From positions 186,001-250,000 of the forward strand of contig CAVSIZ010000015.1 in the NCBI GenBank assembly GCA_963728125.1: 64,000 nt of DNA, written 5' to 3'. The DNA is from CAWDCV01 sp963728125 (GTDB lineage: Bacteria > Actinomycetota > Actinomycetes > CAWDCV01). Of this stretch, positions 1 through 8,350 are shown one piece after another. Both the position numbers and the translations under genes were made by a program. Position 1 is the first letter of the stretch. The number at the start of each line of letters is the position of its first letter. Below the pieces are notes generated by a model. That model did not search any database and was not told where the DNA came from. It was given only the letters and a program-made list of their open reading frames with translations.

Positions 1-370
1 GTGGGCTGATCGTCTCCTGGAGGCCGAGCGCGACGTAGAACTCGTCCGGTACCGCCAGCACCTCGCCGGCGGTCACCCCGTCGAGGCCGGCGTGCAAGAT
101 GCCGGCGAAACCGCGTGTCGTCGGCGCCTCCGGCGGTGCGTCGAAGAACAGCCGCACGCGACCGTCGTCATCGATCGACGTCGCGACGAAGAACGGCGTC
201 TGGCACTCGTGCACCTGCTCGAGCCGGTCCCGGTTGGCCGCCAGATCGGGCGGCAGCGATGGCAGTTCCTGCGAGTACTCGAGGAGCAATTGCAGTCGAT
301 CACGAGGAGAAACAGCGGCGAACTCCTCGACGACCTCGCCGAGGGCTGCGGGCAGGGCGGGTGCCGTCAC
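1..370 (-). CDS. sufE: SufE-like cysteine desulfuration protein, partial at window edge
   Basis: The translation matches the SufE family, the sulfur acceptor that takes persulfide sulfur from a cysteine desulfurase for Fe-S cluster assembly. The visible 123 residues include the acceptor-cysteine motif HECQTPFF (Cys56) and the family stretch EAPTTRGFAGIL. Translation starts at a GTG that overlaps the stop codon of the upstream sulfurtransferase by 4 bases, implying coupled expression. The sseA-sufE pair is common in actinobacteria. The C-terminus lies beyond base 1, so the gene is incomplete here. The identification is secure, but whether it serves SUF assembly or another sulfur route cannot be read from sequence. 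Confidence 0.85.
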   Translation of the reverse strand, partial: MTAPALPAALGEVVEEFAAVSPRDRLQLLLEYSQELPSLPPDLAANRDRLEQVHECQTPFFVATSIDDDGRVRLFFDAPPEAPTTRGFAGILHAGLDGVTAGEVLAVPDEFYVALGLQETISP

Positions 371-1260
371 GGTGTCGAGCCGCGACTGATAGGTACGCGA
401 ACGCTGTTCCCCCACTCCGTCCACGATCCGTCGTAGTTGCGCACGCGGTCGTACCCCAGCAGGTGCGTCAGCACGAACCAGGTGTGACTCGAGCGCTCAC
501 CGATGCGGCAGTAGACGACGACGTCGTCCGCCGGCGTGAGGCCTGCTTCCTGTCCGTACAGCTGCTCCAGCTCCTCGCGCGACCGGAACCTGCCGTCCTC
601 CGCGGCCGCCCGAGCCCACGGCATGCTCACTGCGCCGGGAATGTGGCCGCCACGCACGGCGCCCTCCTGCGGGTAGTCGGGCATGTGCAGCAGCTCACCG
701 GAGTATTCACCCGGCGAGCGAACGTCGACCATCGGCTTGCCCAGATGCGCCAGTACCTCGTCCTTGAAGGCACGGATGCCGGTGTCGTCGCGCTCCACCG
801 TGGGGTACTCCGAACGCACAGGCGTCGGGACGTCCGTTGTCATCGGGCGGCCCTCGGCCACCCACGCTGCACGACCGCCGTCGAGCAGCCGCACGTCCGG
901 ATGTCCGAACAGCGAGAACACCCACAGCGCGTACGCCGCCCACCAGTTGTTGCGATCGCCGTAGATGACCACCGTCGTGTCCCGGGAGATGCCCTTGTCG
1001 GACATCAGCGCGGCGAACCCCGCGCCGTCCACGTAGTCGCGGGTCACCGGATCGTTGAGCTCGGTGTGCCAGTCGACCTTGATTGCGCCGGGAATGTGGC
1101 CGGTCTCGTAGAGCAGCACATCCTCGTCGGACTCGACGATGACGAGGTTCTCGTCGTCGAGATGATCGGCGAGCCACTCCGTCGTCACCAGGCGCTCGGG
1201 ATGGGCGTACGACTGCAGCTGGCCCGCGTCGTCGGCGGGAACGGTCTCGGTAGCGGTCAC
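367..1260 (-). CDS. sseA: Thiosulfate/3-mercaptopyruvate sulfurtransferase (two rhodanese domains)
   Basis: The 297-residue protein has two rhodanese domains, about residues 25-140 and 160-290. The second carries the catalytic loop CRIGERSS with nucleophile Cys251; the first lacks a catalytic cysteine, as is normal for tandem rhodaneses. Such enzymes move sulfane sulfur from thiosulfate or mercaptopyruvate to cyanide, thioredoxin or biosynthetic acceptors in the cytoplasm. The start is a GTG with no clear Shine-Dalgarno sequence. The 4-base overlap with sufE suggests a joint role in sulfur trafficking. The CRxGERSS loop is typical of actinobacterial SseA. Substrate choice between thiosulfate and mercaptopyruvate is not decided. 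Confidence 0.9.
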   Translation of the reverse strand: MTATETVPADDAGQLQSYAHPERLVTTEWLADHLDDENLVIVESDEDVLLYETGHIPGAIKVDWHTELNDPVTRDYVDGAGFAALMSDKGISRDTTVVIYGDRNNWWAAYALWVFSLFGHPDVRLLDGGRAAWVAEGRPMTTDVPTPVRSEYPTVERDDTGIRAFKDEVLAHLGKPMVDVRSPGEYSGELLHMPDYPQEGAVRGGHIPGAVSMPWARAAAEDGRFRSREELEQLYGQEAGLTPADDVVVYCRIGERSSHTWFVLTHLLGYDRVRNYDGSWTEWGNSVRVPISRGSTP

Positions 1261-1316
1261 ACCACCACGGTAGTCCGCACCTGACAGCCATCCCCGCGAC
1301 CTGGTAGACCCCCGCC

Positions 1317-2777
1317 ATGGGCGTCACGTTTCCTCTCGATCCACGGCTGGGCCGGGCGAGTACGACGGCCCTGGGTCGCAGCGTCTTCGCGGCGGCGGCC
1401 CATGCCATCGACGCCGACCTCGGCGCGGCCGTCGACGCGGAACCGGACTGGCGTCACGCCTACCCGCGGCACGTGCGACGCATCGCCGAAGCGGCCGCCG
1501 TCTCCGCACCGGCCGCGCTCGCCGCCGCCAAAGCCGCACTAGCGGCGCTGCACGCGTCGATGGAGTTCGAGCGGGACGAGCAGCGGTTACCGCTCGGGAA
1601 GTGCATGGCGGCGCTCCGCGTGGATGCGCCGGCCACCGAGACGGTGAGCGGCCAGCCGCGGCAACGATCCCGCGAACTAGAGCTGCCGTACGGCACCGAT
1701 CTGCTCCGCGGCGCTGCACTGCATCGACAGCTCGACCGGTGGGTGGCCGCGGGCATCGTCGAGCCATCGCTGGCGGAGGCGGTTCGGTTGGTGATGGCCA
1801 ACCCCGGCTGGCTTCGGCTCGACGGGCACCGCATCGCGCTGCTCGGCGCCGCTGCGCAGATGAGCCCGCTACAGCCGCTGACTCGCTGGGGAGCGGACGT
1901 TGCCCTCGTCGACGTTCCACGCCCGCAGCTGTGGGATCGCGTCCGCGCGACCGTGCGTGATGGCGCCGGCCGGGCCGTACTGCCCCTCGTCGGCAATGAA
2001 GCAGGGCTCGACGTCGTCGCGGATGCCCCGGAGTTGCGGTCCTGGCTGGCTGAGCTTCCGGGCCCACTGACAATCGCGAGCTATACCTACCTCGACGGTG
2101 CTCAACACGTGCTCGTGAACGCTGCGATTGATGCTGTCGTCGACGACCTGCAGCATCGAGGCGACGTGTCGCTGGGCTTTCTCGCCACGCCCACCGACGT
2201 CTTCTCCGTACCGATGGCTGCTGTCGAGGAATCTCGTCGCCGCTGGAGACCGACGGCGGTGCAGCGCGCGACGAGCTTCGTGAGCCGCCAGCGACTGATG
2301 ACCCCGAACTATCCCGACACGCTGCACCGCGGTGATGGTCGCGACGTCGGCATCAACGACTGCCTCGTGCTGCAGCAGGGCCCGAACTATGCGCTCGCCA
2401 AGCACCTGCAGCGTTGGCGCGCCCTCACCGCACGGGCCAGCGGCACACTCACGTCGATGCGGGTCGCGCCGACGACGCGGACACGGTCCGTCATGAGCAA
2501 CCGGGCGCTGGCGGCTGCGTACGAGGGCAGCCCACGGTTCGGCCTCGAGGTGTTCGCTCCCGAGACGGCGAGCACGCTGATGGCGACGCTGCTCGTGCAC
2601 GACCTGTGCAATCCGCAGTCGCCGTCGAATCCGGCGGTCGACCTCGCCCACCCCGATGACCAGCTCATGCACGCCGCCGCGCACGCCGGTCTCTGGCGCA
2701 CGGCGTACGCGCCGCGCTCGGTGCTTCCGCTAGCCGTGCTACGCGGCCTCCCGCGCACGCTGCGCCGCCGCCCGTAA
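1317..2777 (+). CDS. Uncharacterised conserved protein, 486 aa, possible Rossmann-like segment
   Basis: I recognise the overall look from other actinobacterial genomes but know of no function. Residues 174-200 read like a nucleotide-binding beta-alpha-beta unit (ALLGAAAQMSPLQPLTRWGA followed by an acidic strand end LVDV), so an NAD(P)-type fold is possible. The N-terminal third is Ala-rich and helical; there is no signal peptide or membrane span. A TAGACC box ends 6 bases before the ATG and no Shine-Dalgarno is visible, which fits a leaderless mRNA. It is divergent from sseA and followed by a strong hairpin, so it is probably a single-gene unit. Function unknown. Confidence 0.7.
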   Translation: MGVTFPLDPRLGRASTTALGRSVFAAAAHAIDADLGAAVDAEPDWRHAYPRHVRRIAEAAAVSAPAALAAAKAALAALHASMEFERDEQRLPLGKCMAALRVDAPATETVSGQPRQRSRELELPYGTDLLRGAALHRQLDRWVAAGIVEPSLAEAVRLVMANPGWLRLDGHRIALLGAAAQMSPLQPLTRWGADVALVDVPRPQLWDRVRATVRDGAGRAVLPLVGNEAGLDVVADAPELRSWLAELPGPLTIASYTYLDGAQHVLVNAAIDAVVDDLQHRGDVSLGFLATPTDVFSVPMAAVEESRRRWRPTAVQRATSFVSRQRLMTPNYPDTLHRGDGRDVGINDCLVLQQGPNYALAKHLQRWRALTARASGTLTSMRVAPTTRTRSVMSNRALAAAYEGSPRFGLEVFAPETASTLMATLLVHDLCNPQSPSNPAVDLAHPDDQLMHAAAHAGLWRTAYAPRSVLPLAVLRGLPRTLRRRP

Positions 2778-2800
2778 CGCAGTGCGATACGCCTCGAGTT

Positions 2801-2836
2801 AGGGCGATACGCCCTCTGCAACAGGCGCATCGCCCT
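2801..2836 (+). terminator. Hairpin after the 486-aa gene, probable terminator
   Basis: A 13-base arm AGGGCGATACGCC is mirrored by GGCGCATCGCCCT with one mismatch around a 10-base loop. It begins 24 bases after the stop codon. A second copy of GCGATACGCC precedes it at 2784-2793. No U-tract follows, which is usual for actinobacterial terminators. Confidence 0.5.
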
Positions 2837-2922
2837 AGATGAACACGTATGGTGATCATTTAGATGCTGCTGCGAGCGTGCCCCATCTCGCTGTTTTCTA
2901 GCCCGCTGGCAGGCTGTATGTC

Positions 2923-3363
2923 ATGGCGAAACCGTGCGCGTTCTGTGCGATCGTTCGCGGTGAGGCGCCTGCACACCGGGTCTACGCCGATGATCGCGTC
3001 GAGGCGTTCCTCGACGTCAAACCGCTGTTTCTCGGCCACACGCTGCTCGTCCCGCGGGAGCACGTGGCGACTCTGCCGGACCTGCCGACGGACTTGCTGC
3101 CGCACTTCTTCGCCGTGGCGCAGCGGCTCGATCGCGCTGTGATCACCGCAACCGAGGCCGACGGCAGCATGACGCTTATCAACAACGTCATCAGCCAGAG
3201 CGTCCCGCACCTGCACCTGCACGTGATCCCGCGTCGCCGCGGGGACGGGTTGCGGTGGTGGCTCGGTCCCCGGCGGAAGTACGACGACGATGCGCACGCC
3301 GCGCGGATGGCGGGAACCATTGCCACGGCTCTCGACGTTGCGGCACAGGAGGAGGTGGGGTGA
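2923..3363 (+). CDS. HIT family nucleotide hydrolase/transferase
   Basis: The 146-residue protein carries the histidine-triad signature HLHLHVIPR (His96, His98, His100). HIT enzymes cleave phosphoramidate or phosphoanhydride bonds of nucleotides, with the middle histidine as nucleophile. The N-terminal CAFC begins a pattern common in bacterial HIT proteins (Cys5, Cys8) that can contribute to zinc binding. The stop codon overlaps the GTG start of a small PGPGW membrane protein by 4 bases, so the two are co-translated. The exact substrate (AMP-lysine, AMP-NH2 or dinucleoside polyphosphate) cannot be assigned. Confidence 0.88.
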   Translation: MAKPCAFCAIVRGEAPAHRVYADDRVEAFLDVKPLFLGHTLLVPREHVATLPDLPTDLLPHFFAVAQRLDRAVITATEADGSMTLINNVISQSVPHLHLHVIPRRRGDGLRWWLGPRRKYDDDAHAARMAGTIATALDVAAQEEVG

Positions 3364-3758
3364 AGCGGTCTGTCGTGGCGGTGGTCGGTGGCTTGCTGAC
3401 GCTCACCGGTATCGCCCTCCTCGTCCTGCCCGGCCCGGGGTTCGTCCTCGTTGCCGCCGGCCTCGCGGTGCTCGCAACCCAGTTCGCCTGGGCCAAGCGA
3501 CCCCTGGACTACGCCACGAATAAGGCGCACCAGGGCATGGACGAGGTCGCCCGCAGCCGGCTGCGGGCTATCGGCACTGCGCTGTTCGCCGCCGGTCTGA
3601 TGGCCATCGGCATCGCGGACATGACCGACCTCGATATTCCGTTCGTCAATGTGCTCAGCGCGATCCTCATGATCGCGAGCGGCCTCTTCCTGGTGGGGAC
3701 GATCGTCTACGCCCGTCGTTCTGACCGGTATCCCCGCGAGCGTTCGAGCGTGCGCTAG
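3360..3758 (+). CDS. PGPGW-type small transmembrane protein
   Basis: Starting at the GTG that overlaps the HIT stop codon, the protein has 132 residues. The N-terminus holds a membrane span containing the LLVLPGPGFVLVAAGL motif that defines the actinobacterial PGPGW family. Two further hydrophobic spans form a C-terminal hairpin, at about residues 76-90 and 97-118. Upstream in-frame codons exist back to 3255, but they lie inside the HIT gene and are not homologous. The family has no established function. It converges on, and overlaps by 4 bases, the DNA ligase gene. Confidence 0.75.
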   Translation: MKRSVVAVVGGLLTLTGIALLVLPGPGFVLVAAGLAVLATQFAWAKRPLDYATNKAHQGMDEVARSRLRAIGTALFAAGLMAIGIADMTDLDIPFVNVLSAILMIASGLFLVGTIVYARRSDRYPRERSSVR

Positions 3759-5296
3759 GACGCCGCCGCGGTCGTGCCGTCGTGGATAGCGCGCACGGTG
3801 TCGACGGTGTCGGCGTCTTCCGCACGCTTGTCTGGCCGGTAGCGCAGCACGCGGGCGAAGCGCAGCGCCATGCCGCCGGGATAGCGAGGGCTCGTCTGAA
3901 CCCCGTCGAAGGCCACCTCGACCACGAGCTGGGGACGGACGAACACCTGCCAGTCGTTGCGCGAAGTTTCCAACCGCAGCAGCTCCTCGGTCTGCCACGT
4001 CAGCATCGCGTCGGTCAAACCCTTGAACGTCTTCCCGAGCATGACCCACTCGCCGGTCTCAGGATCACGTGCCCCGAGGTGCAAGTTGGACAGCCATCCC
4101 CGCCGGCGGCCATGTCCCCATTCGACGGCGAGCACGACGAGGTCGAGCGTGTGCCGCGGCTTCACCTTGACCCAGCCCGTTCCGCGCCTCCCCGCTTCGT
4201 ACGCGACGTCGAGGGCCTTGACCACGACACCCTCGTGACCGCGCTTGAGCGCGTCGTCGAGGAACGCGCGGGCGTCGTCGACCGAATCGGTGACGATGCG
4301 GGGAACGCGCAGCGACTCTGGCACGACCGCGACCAGCAGCGCGGCGCGCTCGGCGCCCGAGAGAGCGAGCACGTCGTCCCCGTCGATCGAGAGGATGTCG
4401 AAGAACATCACGGTGAGCGGTGTCGTCCGACGCTGAGCTGCGACGTCAGTCTTGGTGCCCACCCGGCTCGCCGTGACCTGGAACGATCGTGGCCGGTCGT
4501 CCTCGGCAAGTGCGATCGCCTCCCCGTCCAGCACGACCGATCGGACGGGGAGCGAGAGCACGGCCTCCACGACCTCGGGCACCCGGGCGCTGATGTCGTC
4601 GAGCGTGCGGGTGAAGACTCGGACGTCCTGCCCGTCGCGATGAACCTGGACTCGGATGCCGTCGAGCTTCCACTCGATCGCGGCTGGATGAATGCGCTCC
4701 AGCGCCGTATCGACGCTGTCGGCGGTCTGCGCCAGCATGGGCTGGAGGGCGCGCCCGACGGTCAGCCGGAACTGGTCGAGGCCCTCGCCGCCCTCCGTCA
4801 GCGCGACCGTGGCCACCGGCCCAAGCGCGCCGCGCAGCATCACGGCGCGGCGGACGTCGGCCACCGGCACGGTGGAGGCCCGCGCGATGGCCTCGACCAT
4901 CACGCCCTCGAGCGCACCCTGGCGAAGCTCACCTGACACCAGGCCGACGACGAAGCCCTGCTCCTCCCCGGTGAGGCGGCCAAAGAGGTCCGCGAGCAGC
5001 CGCCGGCGCTCGGTCTGAGAGCCGGTGCCGCTGAGGCCGGAGATGCGATCGAATGTGTGGTCCACCTCGCCAACCTGGACCGACGGGGCAGCCGCCGGAG
5101 CGGGTCGATCGCGCAGCGAGGCGTAGCCGAGCCCAGTCCGCCGCTGTCGCAGATCGCCCGACAGGTATGCCACGGTCGCTTCGATCTCGTCCGGCTCCGC
5201 GTCGGCCAGGCAGGCGGCGATCAGGGCGATCTTGGCCGACCGCGCCGACGTATCGCGCACCGCGGTCGAGGTCGCGGCGAGCCGGGCGAGCAGCAT
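3755..5296 (-). CDS. ligB: ATP-dependent DNA ligase (LigB type)
   Basis: The 513-residue protein has the three-part layout of ATP-dependent ligases: an N-terminal DNA-binding domain (about 1-185), an adenylyltransferase domain with motif EWKLDGIR (catalytic Lys210, which carries AMP), and a C-terminal OB domain. The motif FDGVQTSPRYPGGMALRF near the end is the typical final OB motif. It seals nicks using ATP and is distinct from the essential NAD-dependent LigA; mycobacterial LigB has the same length and layout. It begins at the ATG at 5296 and is divergent from the esterase gene. Its role is probably accessory repair. Confidence 0.92.
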   Translation of the reverse strand: MLLARLAATSTAVRDTSARSAKIALIAACLADAEPDEIEATVAYLSGDLRQRRTGLGYASLRDRPAPAAAPSVQVGEVDHTFDRISGLSGTGSQTERRRLLADLFGRLTGEEQGFVVGLVSGELRQGALEGVMVEAIARASTVPVADVRRAVMLRGALGPVATVALTEGGEGLDQFRLTVGRALQPMLAQTADSVDTALERIHPAAIEWKLDGIRVQVHRDGQDVRVFTRTLDDISARVPEVVEAVLSLPVRSVVLDGEAIALAEDDRPRSFQVTASRVGTKTDVAAQRRTTPLTVMFFDILSIDGDDVLALSGAERAALLVAVVPESLRVPRIVTDSVDDARAFLDDALKRGHEGVVVKALDVAYEAGRRGTGWVKVKPRHTLDLVVLAVEWGHGRRRGWLSNLHLGARDPETGEWVMLGKTFKGLTDAMLTWQTEELLRLETSRNDWQVFVRPQLVVEVAFDGVQTSPRYPGGMALRFARVLRYRPDKRAEDADTVDTVRAIHDGTTAAAS

Positions 5297-5347
5297 GGAG
5301 CGATCCTGCCGTACACCCCCGACAGTGCTTCACCGCGAGGAGCATCC

Positions 5348-6316
5348 ATGCCGCTGTTCGATCTGCCGCTGCCTGAACTGGAGCAGTACGTCCCCGAACG
5401 CGACGAGCCAGAGGACTTCGACGCGTTCTGGTCGCAGACCCTGGCCGAGACGCGGCTGCACCCGCTCGACGCGCGCTTCGAACCGGTGGATGCGCTGCTG
5501 CCCGGCGTCGAGGCGTTCGACGTGACGTACGCGGGATTTGCCGGCCATCCCATCAAGGCCTGGTTGCTGCTGCCGGCGTACGTCGACGACGGGCCGCTGC
5601 CGTGCGTCGTCCGGTTCATGGGGTACGGCAGCGGTCGGGGGCTGCCGCAGGAGTGGACGCTCTGGCCGGCCGCTGGCTGCGCGCAGCTCGTCATGGACAC
5701 CCGAGGGCAAGGCAGTGACGGGATCTCCGGCGACACCGGCGACGCCGGATCGAGCGGCCCGAGCGTGCCCGGTTTCCTCACTCGCGGCATCGACGATCCG
5801 CACGAGCACTACTACCGCCGCGTGTTCGCCGACGCCGTTCGCGCCGTCGAGACGGCCCGCTCGCATCCACGGGTCGATGCACGTCGTGTCGTCGTCGCCG
5901 GTCGCAGCCAGGGTGGCGCGATTGCCCTGGCGGCCGCGGCGCTGTGTGACGACGTGGTGGGGGTGATGCCCGACGTGCCATTCCTTTGCGACGTACGCCG
6001 CGCGGCATCGATCACCGACGAGCTGCCGTACGCCGAGGTCGCGCGGTACTGCCGTACGCATCGCGACCGCGTCGACCGCGTCTTCGCGACGCTCGCCTAT
6101 GTCGATGGTGTCAACCTCGCACGGCGTGGCACGGCGCCGGCGCTGTTCTCCGTCGCGTTGATGGACGCGGTCTGCCCGCCGTCGACGGTGTACGCCGCGT
6201 ACAACAGCTACGCCGGGCCGAAGCGCATGGTGGTGTACCCCTACAACCAGCACGAGGGCGGCGAGGCGTTTCATATCCGCGAGCAGCTGGCGTTCGTGCG
6301 TGAGTTACTCGCTTGA
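5348..6316 (+). CDS. Acetylxylan esterase / cephalosporin-C deacetylase family hydrolase
   Basis: The 322-residue alpha/beta-hydrolase opens with MPLFDLPLPELEQY, the usual N-terminus of the AXE1 family. The nucleophile elbow is GRSQGG, the acid lies in VALMDAVCPP and the histidine in YPYNQHEGGE, so the triad is complete. Family members remove acetyl groups from xylo-oligosaccharides and cephalosporin C; no signal peptide is seen, so it acts in the cytoplasm. The ATG at 5348 follows a GCGAGGAGC ribosome site; longer in-frame reading upstream overlaps the ligase and is not homologous. The real substrate is unknown. Confidence 0.88.
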   Translation: MPLFDLPLPELEQYVPERDEPEDFDAFWSQTLAETRLHPLDARFEPVDALLPGVEAFDVTYAGFAGHPIKAWLLLPAYVDDGPLPCVVRFMGYGSGRGLPQEWTLWPAAGCAQLVMDTRGQGSDGISGDTGDAGSSGPSVPGFLTRGIDDPHEHYYRRVFADAVRAVETARSHPRVDARRVVVAGRSQGGAIALAAAALCDDVVGVMPDVPFLCDVRRAASITDELPYAEVARYCRTHRDRVDRVFATLAYVDGVNLARRGTAPALFSVALMDAVCPPSTVYAAYNSYAGPKRMVVYPYNQHEGGEAFHIREQLAFVRELLA

Positions 6317-6350
6317 CCTTGACGTTGCGTCAACTTCTATCGTCGACGCA
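6313..6350 (+). promoter_or_regulatory. MerR-type promoter with palindromic operator, leaderless start
   Basis: A -35 box TTGACC (6313-6318) and a -10 box TATCGT (6338-6343) are separated by 19 bases, the long spacing typical of MerR-activated promoters. The spacer holds the palindrome TTGACGTTGCGTCAA (6319-6333). The start codon of the regulator lies 7 bases after the -10 box, so the mRNA is probably leaderless and the gene autoregulated. Confidence 0.7.
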
Positions 6351-7108
6351 TGAGTTGGTCGATCGCTCAGGTGGCGCGGATGTCGGGAACGACGTCGCGA
6401 ACGCTTCGGCACTACGACGCGATGGGGTTGCTGCCCCCGGCGTACGTGGGGTCGAACGGCTATCGCTACTACGAGCGCGACCAGTTGCTGCGGCTGCAGG
6501 AAATCCTGCTGCTGCGCGAGCTCGGGCTCGGGCTGGATGCCGTCGGGTCGGTGCTCGACGAGCCCGGCGACCGGCTTACCGTCCTGCGGCGGCACCGCCG
6601 GATGCTGGTTCGCGAGCGGGACCGGCTGCAGCAACTGGTCGTCACCATCGGCCGCACGATCGAGGAGTTGGAGGGAGGTGAGGAGATGACGGAGCACCCG
6701 GAGCAGTGGTTCGAGGGCTTCGATGCGGACAAGCAGCGCGCGTACGAGGCGGAAGCTCGCGAGCTCTACGGCGACGAGGTCGTCGACGATTCGAAGGCGC
6801 GAATGGCGAGCTGGACGAAGCAGGACGTGCAGGAGATTCAGGAGCAGTCGCGGGTGGCGCACGAGCGAATCGCGGCGCTGATGGATGCCGGCGTGGCCGT
6901 GGACGATCCACGCACGCTGGACGCGGTCGATCTGCACTACCGGTGGGTGTCGCGATTCTGGACGCCGAATGCGGAGTCGTATACCGGCCTCGGTCGGCTC
7001 TACGTCGACGATCCGCGATTCACGGAGAACATCGACGCGACGCGGTCGGGCCTGTCGACGTACCTGCGCGACGCCATGGCGGCCTACGCGTCGGCCCGCC
7101 TGTCCTAG
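6350..7108 (+). CDS. MerR family regulator with TipAS ligand domain (TipA-like)
   Basis: The 252-residue protein has a MerR winged helix at residues 1-70 (SWSIAQVARMSGTTSRTLRH, then GYRYYERDQL), a long dimerisation helix (about 75-112), and a C-terminal TipAS domain with the sequence EHPEQWFEGFD and a helical bundle to the end. TipA-type proteins bind thiopeptides or other cyclic peptides through the C-terminal domain and switch on their own promoter. No thiopeptide-binding cysteine is obvious, so the ligand may differ. The ATG sits directly behind a MerR-type promoter. A large hairpin follows the gene. It is a stand-alone multidrug-sensing regulator candidate. Confidence 0.9.
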   Translation: MSWSIAQVARMSGTTSRTLRHYDAMGLLPPAYVGSNGYRYYERDQLLRLQEILLLRELGLGLDAVGSVLDEPGDRLTVLRRHRRMLVRERDRLQQLVVTIGRTIEELEGGEEMTEHPEQWFEGFDADKQRAYEAEARELYGDEVVDDSKARMASWTKQDVQEIQEQSRVAHERIAALMDAGVAVDDPRTLDAVDLHYRWVSRFWTPNAESYTGLGRLYVDDPRFTENIDATRSGLSTYLRDAMAAYASARLS

Positions 7109-7126
7109 CGCGCCCCTCCTCGTGAC

Positions 7127-7170
7127 TTGTCCGAACGTAGTGACGCTGGGGCGTCACGTCGTTCGGACAA
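7127..7170. terminator. 44-base near-perfect hairpin downstream of the TipA-like gene
   Basis: TTGTCCGAACG (7127-7137) pairs with CGTTCGGACAA (7160-7170), and an inner arm GTGACGC pairs with GCGTCAC around a TGGG loop. The stem is interrupted only by a small internal loop of two bases on each side. It lies 18 bases after the stop codon and 49 bases before the next start. It could be a terminator or a dyad operator for the next gene. Confidence 0.55.
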
Positions 7171-7218
7171 CTCGCGGTGGTGGGCAGAACTGTCGGTGGG
7201 GTGTGATGGAGTGGGCGC

Positions 7219-7590
7219 ATGGACTGGAGGATTGAGCTCATCTTCGTGCCGGTGACCGACGTCGATCGCGCCAAGGCGTTCTACGTGGACCAGTTGGGGT
7301 TCAACGCCGACTTCGATCAGCAGGTCACCGACGAGCTGCGCTTCGTGCAATGCACACCGCCCGGCTCGGCCGCGTCGATCGCGTTCGGCACTGGCATCAG
7401 CGACATGGAGCCGGGAACGCAACGCGGCATCCAGGTGGTCGTCGATGACGTGCGCGCCGTTCGCAAGCAGCTGATCGACAACGGCGTCGAAGTCACCGAG
7501 GTCGACGACATGTCGTGGGGGTCCTTCGCGTTCTTCAAGGATCCCGACGACAACGCCTGGACGCTGCAGCAGTTGCCCGCCCGAGACTGA
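7219..7590 (+). CDS. VOC/glyoxalase-bleomycin-resistance family protein
   Basis: The 123-residue protein is a single VOC domain with the typical opening IELIFVPVTDVDRAKAFY and the metal-site region FAFFKDPDDNAWTLQQLP near the end. VOC proteins are metal-dependent isomerases, dioxygenases or sequestering proteins; short members like this often bind drugs or small toxic compounds. The ATG at 7219 has a purine-rich GGAGTGGG before it. The next gene starts 7 bases after the stop, so it may share an mRNA with the TSUP permease. The substrate is unknown. Confidence 0.85.
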   Translation: MDWRIELIFVPVTDVDRAKAFYVDQLGFNADFDQQVTDELRFVQCTPPGSAASIAFGTGISDMEPGTQRGIQVVVDDVRAVRKQLIDNGVEVTEVDDMSWGSFAFFKDPDDNAWTLQQLPARD

Positions 7591-7597
7591 TACCTCG

Positions 7598-8350
7598 GTG
7601 ACGCTCGAGCTGGGTGCACCCCAGCTCGTCGTCGGACTTCTTGCCGCGTTCGTCTTCGGGGCGGCCAAGACCGGCGTTCCGTCTATCGGCGCCTTTGGCG
7701 TCGCACTGCTGGCCACGGTCCTGCCTGCCGTGCCCTCAACGGGTGTCGCACTGCCGATTCTGATCCTCGGCGACGTCATCGCCATCGCGTTGTACCGGCA
7801 GCATGCGATGGTCAAGGTTCTGGTCCGGCTGCTGCCCAGCGTCCTGATCGGACTAGCGCTCGGCTTTCTGCTGCTGCGAACAGCTGAGGCGGTCACCTTG
7901 ACCCGGCTGATCGGCGCCATCCTCGTCATCAGCGCCGCCGGTGAGGTCTACCGGCGCCGTCCGGGAGCGGCCATCAACATTCACATCCGCGCCCACTCAC
8001 CCGTCTCCACGCTGCTCGGGGTGGGAGCCGGCGCATCGACCATGATTGCCAACGCCGGCGGCCCGATGATGACGCTGTACCTGCTGCGGATGCGCGTCAC
8101 CGCGCTGAGCTTCATGGGGACCGTCGCGTGGTTCTTCTTCGCCGTCAATCTGCTCAAGCTGCCGTTCAGCGTCAACCTTGGGCTCATCACGCGGCAGAGC
8201 CTGCTCTTCGACCTGGTTCTCGTGCCAGGACTGCTCGTCGGCGCGTTCGTCGGCTTCCGCTTCGTGCAGCGCAGCTCGCGCCGCGTCTTCGAGATGGTGG
8301 CAATCCTGGCCACGCTCGCGGCCGGCCTGTGGCTGCTGATCTCCCCATGA
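7598..8350 (+). CDS. TSUP (TauE/SafE) family membrane permease
   Basis: The 250-residue protein has about eight membrane spans and the repeated TSUP pattern, including FGAAKTGVPSIGAFGVAL near the N-terminus and ASTMIANAGGPMMTLYLL in the second half. TSUP proteins export or import sulfite, sulfoacetate and similar organosulfur anions. Translation begins at the GTG at 7598, closely behind the VOC gene. Its stop nearly touches the convergent small membrane protein gene. A sulfur substrate would fit the sulfurtransferase and SsuABC-like genes elsewhere in the window, but that is only inference. Confidence 0.85.
   Translation: MTLELGAPQLVVGLLAAFVFGAAKTGVPSIGAFGVALLATVLPAVPSTGVALPILILGDVIAIALYRQHAMVKVLVRLLPSVLIGLALGFLLLRTAEAVTLTRLIGAILVISAAGEVYRRRPGAAINIHIRAHSPVSTLLGVGAGASTMIANAGGPMMTLYLLRMRVTALSFMGTVAWFFFAVNLLKLPFSVNLGLITRQSLLFDLVLVPGLLVGAFVGFRFVQRSSRRVFEMVAILATLAAGLWLLISP

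Noticed and set aside
115..1284. Long plus-strand frame of 389 residues
   Set aside because: It is antisense to sufE and sseA, which have clear catalytic motifs; composition is Arg/Val-rich with no domain.
3782..4936. Long plus-strand frame of 384 residues
   Set aside because: It is antisense to the DNA ligase gene and has no recognisable features.
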